Shown here one piece after another: positions 1-10,526 of a stretch of DNA of 64,000 nucleotides; the first letter of the stretch is position 1, and each line of letters opens with the position of its first letter. A program made the position numbers and the translations under genes. The notes beneath the pieces are model-generated. The model searched no databases, was not told the origin of the DNA, and worked only from the letters and a program-made list of their open reading frames with translations. The DNA is from Oxynema aestuarii AP17 (GTDB lineage Bacteria > Cyanobacteriota > Cyanobacteriia > Cyanobacteriales > Laspinemataceae): positions 3,269,501 to 3,333,500 of the forward strand of contig NZ_CP051167.1 in NCBI RefSeq assembly GCF_012295525.1, given 5' to 3'.

Positions 1-67
1 TTTCCATGGCATCGGCGTCGCCAACTGCGCTTAAAATGAAACGATTATCGACACAATCGCAACAGCT

Positions 68-3000
68 ATGACTTCTACATTACCCCAGGAAAAGCGCTGG
101 GAATTTTGGATCGATCGCGGCGGAACCTTTACCGATATCGTCGCCCGGCGCCCGGACGGAGAAACCGTCGTCTGCAAGCTGCTTTCCGAAAATCCGGACC
201 GCTACAGCGACGCCCCGGTCGCCGGAATCCGCCAACTGCTCGGAATTGCCGACAGCGAAGCGATTCCCACCGAGGCGATCGCCGCGATTAAAATGGGAAC
301 CACCGTCGCTACAAACGCCCTGCTCGAACGCAAAGGCGATCGCACCGTCTTTGTCGTCACCCGAGGCTTTCGCGACGTCTTGCGAATCGGCTATCAAAAC
401 CGCCCGGACATCTTCGCCCGGGAGATCGTCTTACCGGAAATGCTTTACGAACGGGTCGTCGAAGTCGAAGAACGCTACAGCGCCGGAGGCGAGGAACTCC
501 AACCCGTCAACGAAGCGCCCTTAGTCGCCGCCTTGCAAGACGCCTACGAGAGCGGGATTCGGGCCTGCGCGATCGCCCTGATGCACGGCTACCGCTACCC
601 CCAACACGAACGCCAAATCGCGGCGATCGCCCGCGAGATCGGCTTTACCCAGATCTCCGTATCTCACGAAGTTAGCCCGCTCATGAAGCTCGTCAGTCGC
701 GGCGATACCACCGTCGTCGATGCCTATCTTTCCCCCATTTTGCGGCGTTACATCGATCGCGTCGCCACCCAGCTAGACCCCGGCGGGCGCATCGAAAACC
801 GCCTGATGTTCATGCAATCCAACGGCGGTTTGACCGACGCCCGCCAATTTCAAGGCAAAGACAGCATCCTTTCCGGCCCCGCCGGGGGCATCGTCGGCGC
901 GGTGCAAACGAGCAAAATGGCCGGATTCGAGCAGATCGTCACCTTCGATATGGGCGGAACCTCCACCGACGTCGCCCATTACAACGGCGAGTACGAACGG
1001 GAATTTGAAACCGAAATCGCCGGAGTGCGCCTGCGAACGCCGATGATGTCGATTCACACCGTCGCGGCGGGGGGCGGTTCGATCTTGATCTTCGACGGAT
1101 CCCGTTACCGAGTCGGTCCCGAGTCGGCGGGGGCGAATCCCGGTCCGGCGTGTTACCGCAACGGCGGCCCGTTGACGGTCACCGACGCCAACGTGATGTT
1201 AGGTAAAATTCAGCCCGACTTTTTCCCTCACGTGTTCGGTCCCGACGGCAATTTACCCCTCGATGTGGAGGTGGTTCGGCACAAGTTTGCCGACATGGCC
1301 CGGGAAATTCACGAGCAAACGGGAGACGATCGCACCCCGGAACAAGTCGCCGAGGGGTTTTTGGCGATCGCGGTCGAAAATATGGCCAACGCGATTAAAA
1401 AGATTTCCCTCCAGCGCGGCTACGACCTCTCGAACTATACTTTGTGTTGTTTTGGCGGGGCGGGCGGCCAACATGCCTGCAAAATTGCCGAAACCTTGGG
1501 GGTCGATCGCATTTTCATCCATCCCTTTGCGGGGGTGCTTTCCGCTTACGGCATGGGATTGGCGGACGTGCGCGCGATCGCGCAACAGGCGATCGAAGCG
1601 CCGTTAACTGCAGAGGGCATGGCTCAATTATACGATGTTGTCCGGAAGTTAGAAGAGAAGGCCAAAAGCGAGATCGATTCCGGCGATCGCGCGATCGCCG
1701 TGCAGTGCAAAGTCCGGTTAAAATATCGCGGCACCGATTCGACCTTAACCGTTGATTTTGCCGACGATCCGGCAGTGATGAAAGGTGAGTTTGAAACCGC
1801 CCACCAGCAGCGTTACGGCTTCGTGCAAAGCGATAAACCTTTAGTCGTCGAGGCGATCGCCGTCGAAGCGATCGATCGCATGGCGATTCCCGAAGAAAAG
1901 GCGATCGATCGCCGCAGTTCGGAAGTTCCCGAACCCAAAGCCAGAGTGAGAATGTACGTGGGCGATCGCTACTGCAACACCCCGGTGTTCGATCGCGCCG
2001 ACTTGCAACCGGGCGATCGCCTCTTCGGTCCGGCGATCGTTATCGAAGAAACGGGCACCAATATTATCGATCGCGGTTGGGAAGCGTACACGAGCGATCG
2101 CAATCATTTAATTCTCAATCGCCTCAAAGTAGACGACCCCGCGATCGCGCAATCCACAGAAATAAACCATGCTCAACCCGATCCGGTACGCTTGGAAATC
2201 TTCAACAATCTTTTCCGGGCGATCGCCGAACAAATGGGAATCGCCCTCCAAAATACCTCATCTTCAGTTAATATCAAAGAACGGCTCGATTTCTCCTGCG
2301 CTTTATTCGATGCCGAGGGCGAACTCGTCGCCAACGCCCCTCATATTCCCGTTCATTTAGGCTCGATGAGCGAAAGCGTGCGTGCCTTAATTCAAGCTCG
2401 CGGCGATCGCTTAAAACCCGGAGAAGTTTATATCTCCAACAACCCCTACAACGGCGGGACGCACTTACCGGATATTACCACGATTACCCCCGTCTTTGAA
2501 GGTCACGAAATCTTATTTTATGTCGCCTCGCGCGGCCACCACGCCGACATCGGCGGCATTACCCCCGGTTCGATGCCACCCAGCAGCAAGACCGTAGAAG
2601 AAGAAGGGATTTTATTCGATAATTTCCAACTGGTCAAAGCTGGAAAGTTTCAAGAAACCGAGTTATTACAAAAACTCAATTTCGGCGCCTATCCCGCCCG
2701 CAACTGTACCCAAAATATCGCCGATTTGCAAGCTCAAATTGCGGCGAACGAACGGGGAGTGCAAGAATTGAGAAAAACGATCGACCAATTTGGTTTGGAA
2801 ACTGTGCGTGCTTATATGAAACACGTACAAAATAATGCCGAAGAATCGGTCAGGCGCGTCATTCAAGTGTTAAAAGATGGCAATTTTTGCTATCAGATGG
2901 ACGGCGGCGGCCAAATTCAAGTTAAAATTACGATCGATCGCGATCGCCGCAGCGCCACCATCGACTTTAGCGGCACCTCCAACCAACTCAACAGCAATTT

Positions 3001-3715
3001 TAACGCCCCGGAAGCGGTTTGTAAGGCGGCGGTGCTTTACGTATTTCGCACGTTGGTAGACGACAATATTCCTTTGAATGCGGGATGTTTGAAACCGCTA
3101 CAAGTGATAATTCCCGAAGGATGTTTGCTCAATCCGCGCTATCCGGCGGCAGTCGTGGCGGGGAATGTAGAGACTTCCCAGGCGATCGTCGATGCCTTAT
3201 ACGGCGCCCTCGGCGTCATGGCCGGATCTCAGGGAACAATGAATAATTTTACCTTCGGCAGCGATCGCTATCAATATTACGAAACGATTTGCGGCGGTTC
3301 CGGCGCCGGACCCGGTTACCACGGAACCGATGCCGTTCACACTCACATGACCAATTCGCGTCTCACGGACCCGGAGGTATTGGAATGGCGGTTCCCGGTG
3401 TTACTCGAACAGTTTGCTATCCGCCCGGATAGTGGCGGAAATGGACAATATCGGGGCGGAAATGGCGCGATCCGGCGCTTGCGCTTCCTCGAACCCATGA
3501 CGGCGGCGATTTTGTCGAGTCATCGCGCGATCGCGCCATTTGGCTTACAAGGCGGCGGCGACGGCGCCCTCGGTAAAAATAGCGTCGAACGGACGGACGG
3601 TACGGTAGAAGTTTTAGGATCTACCGATGTCGCCCAAATGAATCCCGGCGATGTTTTTATCATTGAAACCCCAGGCGGTGGCGGGTTTGGGGCGATCGCA
3701 CCTCCCTCTGTATAG
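68..3715 (+). CDS. Hydantoinase/5-oxoprolinase, fused A and B subunits
   Basis: The protein has 1215 residues and joins a HyuA-like half to a HyuB-like half. The first half opens with the ATPase-type motif [10 protein letters not shown] near residue 16 and has [10 protein letters not shown] near residue 300 and [13 protein letters not shown] near 465. The second half starts near residue 705 and ends in the glycine-rich GGGGFG typical of HyuB. Fused enzymes of this size are usually ATP-dependent 5-oxoprolinases, which open 5-oxoproline to glutamate in glutathione and peptide turnover; hydantoinase activity on related rings is possible and sequence alone does not separate them. The protein is soluble, with no signal peptide. 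It stands alone on its strand, and a weak hairpin lies about 75 bases downstream. Confidence 0.9.
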   Translation: MTSTLPQEKRWEFWIDRGGTFTDIVARRPDGETVVCKLLSENPDRYSDAPVAGIRQLLGIADSEAIPTEAIAAIKMGTTVATNALLERKGDRTVFVVTRGFRDVLRIGYQNRPDIFAREIVLPEMLYERVVEVEERYSAGGEELQPVNEAPLVAALQDAYESGIRACAIALMHGYRYPQHERQIAAIAREIGFTQISVSHEVSPLMKLVSRGDTTVVDAYLSPILRRYIDRVATQLDPGGRIENRLMFMQSNGGLTDARQFQGKDSILSGPAGGIVGAVQTSKMAGFEQIVTFDMGGTSTDVAHYNGEYEREFETEIAGVRLRTPMMSIHTVAAGGGSILIFDGSRYRVGPESAGANPGPACYRNGGPLTVTDANVMLGKIQPDFFPHVFGPDGNLPLDVEVVRHKFADMAREIHEQTGDDRTPEQVAEGFLAIAVENMANAIKKISLQRGYDLSNYTLCCFGGAGGQHACKIAETLGVDRIFIHPFAGVLSAYGMGLADVRAIAQQAIEAPLTAEGMAQLYDVVRKLEEKAKSEIDSGDRAIAVQCKVRLKYRGTDSTLTVDFADDPAVMKGEFETAHQQRYGFVQSDKPLVVEAIAVEAIDRMAIPEEKAIDRRSSEVPEPKARVRMYVGDRYCNTPVFDRADLQPGDRLFGPAIVIEETGTNIIDRGWEAYTSDRNHLILNRLKVDDPAIAQSTEINHAQPDPVRLEIFNNLFRAIAEQMGIALQNTSSSVNIKERLDFSCALFDAEGELVANAPHIPVHLGSMSESVRALIQARGDRLKPGEVYISNNPYNGGTHLPDITTITPVFEGHEILFYVASRGHHADIGGITPGSMPPSSKTVEEEGILFDNFQLVKAGKFQETELLQKLNFGAYPARNCTQNIADLQAQIAANERGVQELRKTIDQFGLETVRAYMKHVQNNAEESVRRVIQVLKDGNFCYQMDGGGQIQVKITIDRDRRSATIDFSGTSNQLNSNFNAPEAVCKAAVLYVFRTLVDDNIPLNAGCLKPLQVIIPEGCLLNPRYPAAVVAGNVETSQAIVDALYGALGVMAGSQGTMNNFTFGSDRYQYYETICGGSGAGPGYHGTDAVHTHMTNSRLTDPEVLEWRFPVLLEQFAIRPDSGGNGQYRGGNGAIRRLRFLEPMTAAILSSHRAIAPFGLQGGGDGALGKNSVERTDGTVEVLGSTDVAQMNPGDVFIIETPGGGGFGAIAPPSV

Positions 3716-3789
3716 AGTTTGGCGATAGGGATTTTTAAACCCCTTGACGCTTCCCATCTCGCTATTTCAATCGACGAGAACGAAACAAT

Positions 3790-3822
3790 AAGGAGGAAAG
3801 AAATCTATATTCCTTCCTCCTT
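3790..3822. terminator. Hairpin between oxoprolinase and csbD gene
   Basis: A nine-base-pair stem (AAGGAGGAA with TTCCTCCTT) lies between two converging genes. The T-run after it is short, so it is a weak or bidirectional terminator candidate. Confidence 0.4.
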
Positions 3823-3851
3823 TAAAAAGCTCAATTTAGGCTTTTTAGGCT

Positions 3852-4040
3852 TTAAGCATTATCGATTTTTTGCTTAACCTTTTCTTTCATGTTTTCTTTA
3901 GCGTGTTCCGCTTGGGCTTCGATTTGTTTGGCTTTCCCTTCCGCTTTATCTTGGGGGTCGCCCGTCACTTCGCCCATTGCTTCTTGAGCTTTTCCTTCTA
4001 AGTTTTTCGCCGTAGCTTCGAGCTTATTGTCGTTACTCAT
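3852..4040 (-). CDS. CsbD family stress protein
   Basis: This is a 62-residue, highly charged, hydrophilic protein with the CsbD core (ATAKNLEGKAQEAMGEVTGDP). Family members are small general-stress proteins of unknown biochemical role, induced by sigma-B in Bacillus and often by salt, oxidative or light stress elsewhere. An AAAGGAG ribosome site precedes the ATG. A second CsbD paralogue lies about 300 bases away on the same strand, so the pair looks like a local duplication. Confidence 0.9.
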   Translation of the reverse strand: MSNDNKLEATAKNLEGKAQEAMGEVTGDPQDKAEGKAKQIEAQAEHAKENMKEKVKQKIDNA

Positions 4041-4336
4041 ATTGCAAAGCTCCTTTTACTAAATTGCTTTGTTTCAACTGTTCCTATCATAGAAATTAAA
4101 GAACTGAGATGTCTCCATCTGGCGATATATTCCATCAAAATAATTAATCTATCTTTTGGAGGTTGGAAGGGTTTTTAAGAATATATTGGTTACTCTAAAA
4201 TTCACAAAATAAAATTGCTATACAAACAACAACTCGATCGCCCGTCCTCTACAATAGAGAACCTGCGATCGAGCAGTTGAGCCAAAATCAATAATTTTGA
4301 AGCTGAGTTACAATAGGAAATTAATCCCGAATCGAA

Positions 4337-4546
4337 TTAACGGCGATCGCCCGTCGAATTCAGTTGCTGTTGTTTCTCAGCCAATTCTTCTTTCATATTT
4401 TCTACGGTATGCTCTTTCTGGGCTTCGACTTGCTTCGCTTCCCCTTCCGCTTTCGCTTGGGGGTCGCCCGTCAACTCGCCGAGAGCCTCTTGAGCTTTCC
4501 CTTCGAGGTTTTTGGCCGTGGCTTCTACTCGTTTCTCAATACTCAT
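4337..4546 (-). CDS. CsbD family stress protein, second copy
   Basis: This 69-residue paralogue of the neighbouring CsbD protein shares the core ATAKNLEGKAQEALGELTGDP but differs at the C-terminus (AEKQQQLNSTGDRR). It is soluble and highly charged. The 296-base gap to the other copy suggests separate transcription units rather than one tight operon. No partner or reaction is known for the family. Confidence 0.9.
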   Translation of the reverse strand: MSIEKRVEATAKNLEGKAQEALGELTGDPQAKAEGEAKQVEAQKEHTVENMKEELAEKQQQLNSTGDRR

Positions 4547-4772
4547 ACATCTCTCCTCGATGCGTCAAAAACTGAAATTTTAAAAAGCTAATCTTTAACT
4601 TGCTTCTCTATTCCAACTTAGATAAAATTGCCTCAGAGTTCATCTACCTACAGACAGATTTCTCAAAAAGTCATGATGATTCCGTGGTGCGGGCATCCTC
4701 ACCGTACCACAAGGCTCGATCGCCCATCCTGCCTGCTTTTTTAGAAACTGAAAATAAGTCCCACTGTCTCAA

Positions 4773-4808
4773 GTTAAAACCTAAAACCTAAAATCTAAAC
4801 TCTAAAAT
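4773..4808. repeat. Degenerate heptamer array (TAAAATC type)
   Basis: Five or so imperfect copies of a seven-base unit (AAAACCT, AAAATCT, AAACTCT) run directly up to the uvrB start. Similar arrays occur at about 16017-16070, 29907-29949 and 34827-34886. Confidence 0.7.
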
Positions 4809-4813
4809 TCCCC

Positions 4814-6817
4814 ATGGCAGAATTTAAGCTTCAATCCCCCTTCAAACCCACTGGAGATCAACCCAAGGCGATCGCCCAACTCACCAAAGGACTCCAACGA
4901 GGACAACCCTTCCAAACCTTACTCGGCGCGACGGGAACGGGCAAAACATTTACGATCGCCGCGACCATCGAAAAAATCGGCAAACCTACCCTAGTACTCG
5001 CCCACAACAAAACCCTCGCCGCGCAATTATGCAACGAATTGCGGCAATTCTTCCCAGAAAATGCCGTCGAATATTTCATCAGTTATTACGATTACTATCA
5101 ACCGGAAGCTTATATCGCCGTTACCGATACCTACATCGAAAAAAGTGCCTCGATTAACGACGAAATCGATATGTTGCGACATTCCGCGACGCGATCGCTA
5201 TTCGAGCGCCAAGATGTTATTGTCGTTGCTTCAATTAGCTGCATCTACGGTTTAGGAATACCTTCCGAATACCTAAAAGCTGCGATTCCGCTCAAACTGG
5301 GCGAAGAGGTCAACCAACGCCAACTCTTGCGCGATTTAGCGACGATTCAATATACCCGCAACGATATCGAACTCGGACGAGGACGCTTTCGGGTTCGCGG
5401 CGACGTTCTCGAAATCGGTCCGGCGTATGAAGACCGCATCATCCGGGTCGAATTTTTCGGCGACGAAATCGACGCAATTCGCTATCTCGACCCGGTGAGC
5501 GGGGAAATTTTGCAAAGTGTTCGGGCTTTAAATATCTACCCCGCCCGTCACTTTGTGACCCCAGAAGATCGATTAGAAGAAGCTTGTGAGGAGATCGCGG
5601 GAGAACTCGAACGGCAACTCGCCGAACTGGAAAAAGCCGGAAAACTCCTCGAAGCGCAACGTCTGGAACAACGCACCCGCTACGATTTGGAAATGTTGCG
5701 CGAAGTCGGGTATTGCAACGGCGTCGAAAACTATTCGCGCCACCTCGCCGGACGCCAAGCGGGGGAACCGCCGGAATGCTTGATCGACTATTTCCCGGAA
5801 GATTGGTTGCTGATCGTGGATGAGTCTCACGTCACCGTGCCGCAAGTCCGGGGAATGTATAACGGCGATCGATCGCGCAAACAGGTTTTGATCGATCACG
5901 GTTTTCGGTTGCCGAGTGCGGCGGACAATCGCCCGTTAAAAGCACAGGAATTTTGGCAAAAAGTCAATCGCTGTATTTTCGTTTCGGCGACGCCGGGAGA
6001 CTGGGAAATCGAGCAGTCGCAAGGTCAAATTGTCGAACAAATTATCCGTCCGACCGGGGTACTCGACCCGGAAATTTTCGTGCGTCCGACCGAGGGACAA
6101 GTTGACGATTTACTCGGCGAAATTCAAGAGCGCGCCAACCGTGACGAACGGGTTTTAGTCACGACGTTAACGAAGCGAATGGCGGAAGATTTGACGGAAT
6201 ATTTCCAAGAACGGGGGATCCGGGTGCAATATTTACATTCCGATATTGATTCGATCGCCCGGATCGAAATTTTACAAGGACTGCAACAAGGCGAGTTCGA
6301 CGTTCTCATCGGTGTCAATTTATTGCGCGAGGGTTTAGATTTACCGCAAGTGTCGTTAGTGGCGATTTTAGATGCAGATAAAGAAGGCTTTTTACGCACG
6401 GAGCGATCGCTCATTCAAACCATCGGACGGGCGGCGCGTCACGTGCGCGGTCAGGCGATTATGTATGCGGATAATTTAACGGAAAGTATGCAAAAGGCGA
6501 TCGCGGAAACCGAACGCCGCCGTCAAATTCAGCAAGAGTATAACTACAACCACGGCATCACGCCGCAACCAATTGTCAAGACGGGAATTAATTCAATTTT
6601 GGCTTTTTTAGATGTATCTCGTCGTTTGCATAAAGACGGGATCGCGGCGATCGCCAAAATAGACTTTCCCGAAGATTTACCGTTAGAAGAAATTCCCAAT
6701 TTAGTCAATGAATTAGAAACTCAAATGAAGGAAGCCGCGCAAAACTTAGAGTTTGAAGAAGCAGCGAAATTGCGCGATCGCATCAAGCATCTGCGCGAAA
6801 AAATGCTGGGACATTAA
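4814..6817 (+). CDS. uvrB: Excinuclease ABC subunit B
   Basis: UvrB is the damage-verifying helicase-like subunit of nucleotide excision repair; it is loaded by UvrA and recruits UvrC. The 667-residue product has the usual family length. It shows Walker A (GATGTGKT, residues 38-45), the tyrosine-rich beta-hairpin region ([11 protein letters not shown], about residue 90), the DESH box, helicase motifs V and VI ([19 protein letters not shown]) and a C-terminal UVR domain ([13 protein letters not shown]) that contacts UvrC. The start is preceded by a heptamer repeat array instead of a clear ribosome site. It is a single-gene unit. Confidence 0.97.
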   Translation: MAEFKLQSPFKPTGDQPKAIAQLTKGLQRGQPFQTLLGATGTGKTFTIAATIEKIGKPTLVLAHNKTLAAQLCNELRQFFPENAVEYFISYYDYYQPEAYIAVTDTYIEKSASINDEIDMLRHSATRSLFERQDVIVVASISCIYGLGIPSEYLKAAIPLKLGEEVNQRQLLRDLATIQYTRNDIELGRGRFRVRGDVLEIGPAYEDRIIRVEFFGDEIDAIRYLDPVSGEILQSVRALNIYPARHFVTPEDRLEEACEEIAGELERQLAELEKAGKLLEAQRLEQRTRYDLEMLREVGYCNGVENYSRHLAGRQAGEPPECLIDYFPEDWLLIVDESHVTVPQVRGMYNGDRSRKQVLIDHGFRLPSAADNRPLKAQEFWQKVNRCIFVSATPGDWEIEQSQGQIVEQIIRPTGVLDPEIFVRPTEGQVDDLLGEIQERANRDERVLVTTLTKRMAEDLTEYFQERGIRVQYLHSDIDSIARIEILQGLQQGEFDVLIGVNLLREGLDLPQVSLVAILDADKEGFLRTERSLIQTIGRAARHVRGQAIMYADNLTESMQKAIAETERRRQIQQEYNYNHGITPQPIVKTGINSILAFLDVSRRLHKDGIAAIAKIDFPEDLPLEEIPNLVNELETQMKEAAQNLEFEEAAKLRDRIKHLREKMLGH

Positions 6818-6880
6818 TTTTCTAGAACATCCCGAGGGCGATCGACGGACTCCTCTACAAATTAGACTTAGAATCTTCTG

Positions 6881-6905
6881 GTGATGCGGGCATCCTGCCC
6901 GTGAC
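6881..6905. repeat. Dispersed GTGxTGCGGGCATCCTGCCCG repeat
   Basis: A short palindromic element with core GCGGGCATCCTGCCCG lies downstream of uvrB. A related degenerate copy (GTGGTGCGGGCATCCTCACC) is at about 4683-4706 just upstream of uvrB, so the gene is bracketed by the repeat. Confidence 0.55.
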
Positions 6906-6959
6906 GAATTTCTTCTTTATTTCAAATAGAATCAATTCTACAATGTAACAAAAAGAGTC

Positions 6960-7505
6960 ATGAAACTCTCTGCAATTTTAACCCTTTTCCTCATTTTTAA
7001 CTTATTCTTTTGCCAAGGATGTATCGCCTCCGACCTCGAAATCCCGATCGCCTCCAGTCGGCTCGACCCTCAAGATTGCCCGGGGTGCGATTTCAGCGAA
7101 GCCAATTTAAGTGGCAGGGATTTGCAAGGGGCGAATTTAGAAAATGCCAATCTGACTCAAGCAAATTTGAAAGAAACCAATTTACAATCGGCCAATTTAA
7201 AAGGTGCGATGTTGGAAAATGCCAATTTAACAAAAGCGAATTTAACCGACGCTCAACTACAAGGTGCGAAATTAAATCGCGCCAATTTAAGTGAAACAAT
7301 TTTAATCAAAGCCCAATTGCAAGGAGCCAATCTCAACGATGCCAATCTCAGTTCGGCTCGCTTGAATAATGCAAAATTAATCAGCGCCCAACTGGTTAAT
7401 GCCAAGTTAACGGGCGCTAAATTAACGGGAACCAATCTCAACGGTGCAAATCTATGTTCGGCGATTATGCCGAATGGGGCGAGGTCAACCCAAAGTTGCC
7501 CGTAA
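6960..7505 (+). CDS. Secreted pentapeptide-repeat protein
   Basis: The protein has 181 residues. A hydrophobic N-terminal segment (residues 3-20) looks like a Sec signal peptide; there is a cysteine at 21, but the residues before it make a poor lipobox. From about residue 47 to the end it is built of A(N/D/K)Lxx pentapeptides, about 24 in a row, which fold as a right-handed quadrilateral beta-helix. Cyanobacteria carry many such proteins in the lumen or periplasm, mostly of unknown role. The repeat opens with the cysteine-containing DCPGCDFSEANL. It converges with the radical SAM gene 17 bases downstream. Confidence 0.88.
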   Translation: MKLSAILTLFLIFNLFFCQGCIASDLEIPIASSRLDPQDCPGCDFSEANLSGRDLQGANLENANLTQANLKETNLQSANLKGAMLENANLTKANLTDAQLQGAKLNRANLSETILIKAQLQGANLNDANLSSARLNNAKLISAQLVNAKLTGAKLTGTNLNGANLCSAIMPNGARSTQSCP

Positions 7506-7522
7506 TACGGTCGATTGGCAAC

Positions 7523-8341
7523 TCAACCCGAGACTCCGGCGGGGGTGGGGGCGCAACGGACGAGAATTCCGGTGCGATCTTGAATTTTGCGGGCGAAGGC
7601 GTGCAGCACTTCGGGACTGACTTGTTTGAGAACCCGTACGGGATAGGGGCGATCGCTCGCGTTAGAGTGGTCCCCGCGTCCTTCAAATTCGTGCTTGAGG
7701 GGTTTGGGTCGCGTGGGGGTGTTCAGTTGGATTTCGTCGGGTTGTAATTCTTGCATTCGGCGGATGTATTCCGCTTGGGTGGCTTCGTCCCACGGGGTTA
7801 GCAGCATGGTTTGAATGCCGACTTCGCCGCGATACTGTTGGCGGAAGCGGACGATACCTTGCCACAACTGGTCTAAGCTAATCGGCGGATGCGGTCGGCT
7901 GACCCGTCGCAGTTGGTCGTCGGAAACGGCGTCTAGCTTGACGGAAATGCGATCGGCGAAGGTAAGGGCTTCGCAAACGTCGGGATCGTTTAAGGTGGTG
8001 GCGTTGGTGAGGACGGAAAGGGGACGGTGAGTGAGTTGTTTAATTTCTTGGAGAATTTCTTTTAAGTTGAGGGCGAGGGTCGGTTCGCCACTGCCACTTA
8101 AGGTAATCACGTCAACGTCCCAGGGGGCAAAGGCTTTGAGGTCTTCGAGAATTTTTTCGGTGGGAACGTAAATGGCCCGATCGCCTGTTTTGACTTCGAT
8201 TTCGCCTAACTGGCAGTACACGCAATTAAACGAGCAGGTGGAAACGGTTCCGATCGGATCGATGCCGAGCGATCGCCCGTACCGCCACGAGGACACCGGA
8301 CCGTAAACCGAACAAAAGTTAGTGGTTTGATTCGATGACAT
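7523..8341 (-). CDS. Radical SAM protein (COG0731, TYW1-like)
   Basis: The chosen start gives 272 residues, and the strong AGGAGGAAAC ribosome site before MSSNQTTNF decides it over an upstream in-frame start at 8404 that would overlap the next gene. The radical SAM cluster motif CSFNCVYC (CX3CX2C) is present, followed by SGSGEPTLA, the SAM-binding glycine-rich strand. The best family match I recall is COG0731, a group of Fe-S oxidoreductases related to wyosine synthases. Bacteria do not make wyosine, so the substrate here is unknown. It is probably co-transcribed with the upstream DUF3122 gene 38 bases away. Confidence 0.85.
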   Translation of the reverse strand: MSSNQTTNFCSVYGPVSSWRYGRSLGIDPIGTVSTCSFNCVYCQLGEIEVKTGDRAIYVPTEKILEDLKAFAPWDVDVITLSGSGEPTLALNLKEILQEIKQLTHRPLSVLTNATTLNDPDVCEALTFADRISVKLDAVSDDQLRRVSRPHPPISLDQLWQGIVRFRQQYRGEVGIQTMLLTPWDEATQAEYIRRMQELQPDEIQLNTPTRPKPLKHEFEGRGDHSNASDRPYPVRVLKQVSPEVLHAFARKIQDRTGILVRCAPTPAGVSG

Positions 8342-8379
8342 CACAGTTTCCTCCTGGAATGGCTGGGCGATCGCCGCGC

Positions 8380-8901
8380 TTAATGACTCGCAATGGTCTT
8401 CCATTCTAAGACGACGGAGGGGGGAACGGGCAAGGTGAGGATTTCACCACTGGCGATCGGCACGGAGAGTAAGAGCGACCCGTTGGCGGGCAATTGGTCT
8501 AAAACTTCCCCGATTCCATATTGACCCACATTTTCGGCGGGAGCCTTTTCGGCAAACAAATCTTTAGCTTCCAATTTGCCCTTACCTCCCGGTAGTTCGA
8601 TTTCTAGGGGTTGCGGATGGGCGATCGCCGACAAACCGGGAAATCCCACCAGTCGTAAGGTCACTTCGTCCACGGCGCCGCTTTTCACCCGTTTGAACAG
8701 AACCACTTGCCACGAGTGGCCCGCGCGATCGCGCAAACTATGCCGGGATTGATAGAGCATCTGACCCGGCGCTTCCTCAGTTTGCCGGATTGCTGCCGCC
8801 GCCGGAGGCGTCCCCAGATAACCCAATCCCCAAGCGATCGCCAGCAAGACGCTGCCGACGAGTAACAACACGGACAAAATTCGTCGAATACGACACCACA
8901 T
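8380..8901 (-). CDS. DUF3122 family protein
   Basis: The 173-residue product has one N-terminal hydrophobic segment (about residues 8-28) that could be a signal anchor or signal peptide ending near the alanine-rich PPAAAA. The rest is a soluble domain with the motif EEAPGQMLYQSRHSLRD and RLVGFPG, which I recognise as the cyanobacterial DUF3122 family, whose function is unknown. It is probably exported to the periplasm or lumen. It sits upstream of the radical SAM gene on the same strand. Confidence 0.75.
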   Translation of the reverse strand: MWCRIRRILSVLLLVGSVLLAIAWGLGYLGTPPAAAAIRQTEEAPGQMLYQSRHSLRDRAGHSWQVVLFKRVKSGAVDEVTLRLVGFPGLSAIAHPQPLEIELPGGKGKLEAKDLFAEKAPAENVGQYGIGEVLDQLPANGSLLLSVPIASGEILTLPVPPSVVLEWKTIASH

Positions 8902-9320
8902 GATAAGCTTTCCTTAAATAACTATATAGTGTTATAGCATGAAATCTCCGACGATCGCGGGGGTCGTGGCGATCGTCGCTCCTTATTAAGAAAAGTTGCA
9001 GAAAATTGAGACAATTATCATTGTTTGAATTTCTGAGAAAAAAATACCTGAATTTCCGACAAAGGGGCGATCGATCGCGGTGAATTTAAGAAAAATTTCA
9101 GAATATTCCCCCCTCAGCAAGACCTCATTGAAGACCGTCACCTGTAGAATAAACAGTAGGACTTAAAACTTTACTCATTCAAACAACTTTCCGCGATCGC
9201 CTGGGAGTGAGGCAAGCGGAAAAAGGGGGAATTTATCCACTCATCCAAAACCTCGGAAACCAAGCCATCCGGCTTATCCGGGTTTTGGAGTCAGAAGATT
9301 TAAACAATGGAGAAGGGCTG
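8902..9320. other. Divergent upstream region of DUF3122 gene and psbA
   Basis: This 419-base spacer separates two divergent genes and must carry both promoters. No gene was found. The last 120 bases form an open frame continuous with psbA, but the conserved D1 N-terminus begins only at 9321. A structured hairpin lies at 9245-9288. Confidence 0.6.
9245..9288 (+). promoter_or_regulatory. Predicted hairpin in the psbA leader
   Basis: CCAAAACC (9245-9252) pairs with GGTTTTGG (9281-9288), CGG with CCG just inside, and an inner stem AAGCC/GGCTT (9262-9275) closes a four-base loop. It ends about 33 bases before the psbA start and lacks a T-run, so it is unlikely to be a simple terminator. Confidence 0.5.
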
Positions 9321-10364
9321 ATGAACACTACCGTTCAACAAAGACCCCAACTCGACCTTAGCCGAAGCTGGGATAGCTTCTGCGAATGGGTCACCAGTAC
9401 AGAAAATCGAATTTACATCGGTTGGTTTGGCGTGCTAATGATCCCAACCTTACTCGCCGCCGCCATTTGCTTTATCGTTGCCTTTATTGCCGCGCCCCCC
9501 GTGGATATGGAAGGCGTGCGCGAACCCATTGTCGGTTCGATTTTAGGCGGCAACAATTTAATCACCGCCGCCGTAATTCCGACCTCCGCCGCGATCGGCC
9601 TGCACTTTTACCCGATTTGGGAAGCCGCCAATATTAGTGAATGGCTTTATAACGGCGGACCGTACCAACTAATCGTCCTACACTTCCTAATTGGCGTTTG
9701 GTGCTACCTCGGACGGCTGTGGGAACTGAGCTATCGCCTGGGAATGCGTCCTTGGATCGCGATCGCCTTTTCCGGCCCCGCCGCCGCCGCCACCGCGATC
9801 TTCCTGGTCTATCCCCTCGGTCAAGGCAGCTTCTCCGAAGCCATGCCCCTCGGGATTTCCGGAACCTTCCACTTCATGCTCGCCTTCCAAGCGGATCACA
9901 ACATCTTGATGCATCCGTTCCACATGCTCGGCGTTGCCGGGATCTTCGGCGGAGCCTTATTTAGCGCCTTACACGGCTCCTTAGTGACCTCCACCCTCGT
10001 CCGAGAAACCACCTATTGGGAATCCACCAATAGCGGCTACAAATTCGGTCAAGAAGAAAGCACCTACAACCTGCTCGCCGGACACTACGGTTTCCTCGGT
10101 CGTTTGACCGTTCCCGGTTTAGTCTTCACCAACAGTCGCTCCCTGCACTTCCTCCTCGCCGCCTTACCGACGATTGGGATTTGGTTTGCGACCCTCGGCA
10201 TCGGCGTGATGTCGTTCAACGTCAACGGCTGGAATTTCAACCATTCAATTCTCGACAGTAGCGGTCGCGTGATTTACACCGATGCGGACTTACTCAATCG
10301 CGCCGATCTCGGTATTCAGTCAATGCACGCACCGAACACCCATCACTTCCCGCTTATTTTGTAA
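9321..10364 (+). CDS. psbA: Divergent (rogue-type) photosystem II D1 protein
   Basis: The 347-residue product is clearly a D1 protein with five membrane helices. Retained residues (own numbering, standard in brackets) are Y164 (Y161, redox tyrosine), H193 (H190), H201 (H198, P680 ligand), H218 and H276 (H215/H272, iron ligands), H255 (H252), H336 and H341 (H332/H337). Changed residues are E64 (D61), E173 (D170), H184 (N181), D192 (E189), A337 (E333), I346 (D342) and V268 (S264 in the QB pocket), with L133 in place of Q130. The chain stops at the position of L343, so A344 and the cleaved C-terminal tail are absent. This pattern matches the rogue or sentinel D1 class, thought to make photosystem II without oxygen evolution; a super-rogue ChlF-like enzyme is the alternative. 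The start follows GGAGAAGGGCTG; an upstream in-frame GTG at 9207 would add 38 atypical residues. Confidence 0.93.
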   Translation: MNTTVQQRPQLDLSRSWDSFCEWVTSTENRIYIGWFGVLMIPTLLAAAICFIVAFIAAPPVDMEGVREPIVGSILGGNNLITAAVIPTSAAIGLHFYPIWEAANISEWLYNGGPYQLIVLHFLIGVWCYLGRLWELSYRLGMRPWIAIAFSGPAAAATAIFLVYPLGQGSFSEAMPLGISGTFHFMLAFQADHNILMHPFHMLGVAGIFGGALFSALHGSLVTSTLVRETTYWESTNSGYKFGQEESTYNLLAGHYGFLGRLTVPGLVFTNSRSLHFLLAALPTIGIWFATLGIGVMSFNVNGWNFNHSILDSSGRVIYTDADLLNRADLGIQSMHAPNTHHFPLIL

Positions 10365-10419
10365 TGGGTTGTAATCAATTGATTTCGCCAATCAGACAGT
10401 AGCTAACACCATATAGGAG

Positions 10420-10450
10420 GAGCGTTCTCAATGAGGACGCTCTTTTTTTT
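10420..10450 (+). terminator. Rho-independent terminator after psbA
   Basis: A ten-base-pair stem (GAGCGTTCTC with GAGGACGCTC, one G-U pair) with an AAT loop is followed by eight T residues, 56 bases after the psbA stop codon. Confidence 0.9.
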
Positions 10451-10526
10451 GGGATTAAATCTCTAACCGCTTATTCCCTGAAAGGTTAGAATGCGGAAGA
10501 ATCGACCGGGGTTAATAAAAACGAAA

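Noticed and set aside
9207-9320. Extended N-terminus of the psbA reading frame
   Set aside because: It would add 38 residues with no D1 similarity, cover a hairpin and lack a ribosome site; the conserved N-terminus begins at 9321.
9321-10364. Assignment as chlorophyll f synthase (ChlF)
   Set aside because: Not supported: no far-red light gene is nearby and I could not see the Gln-Asp pair I recall for ChlF. It remains an alternative until a tree is built.
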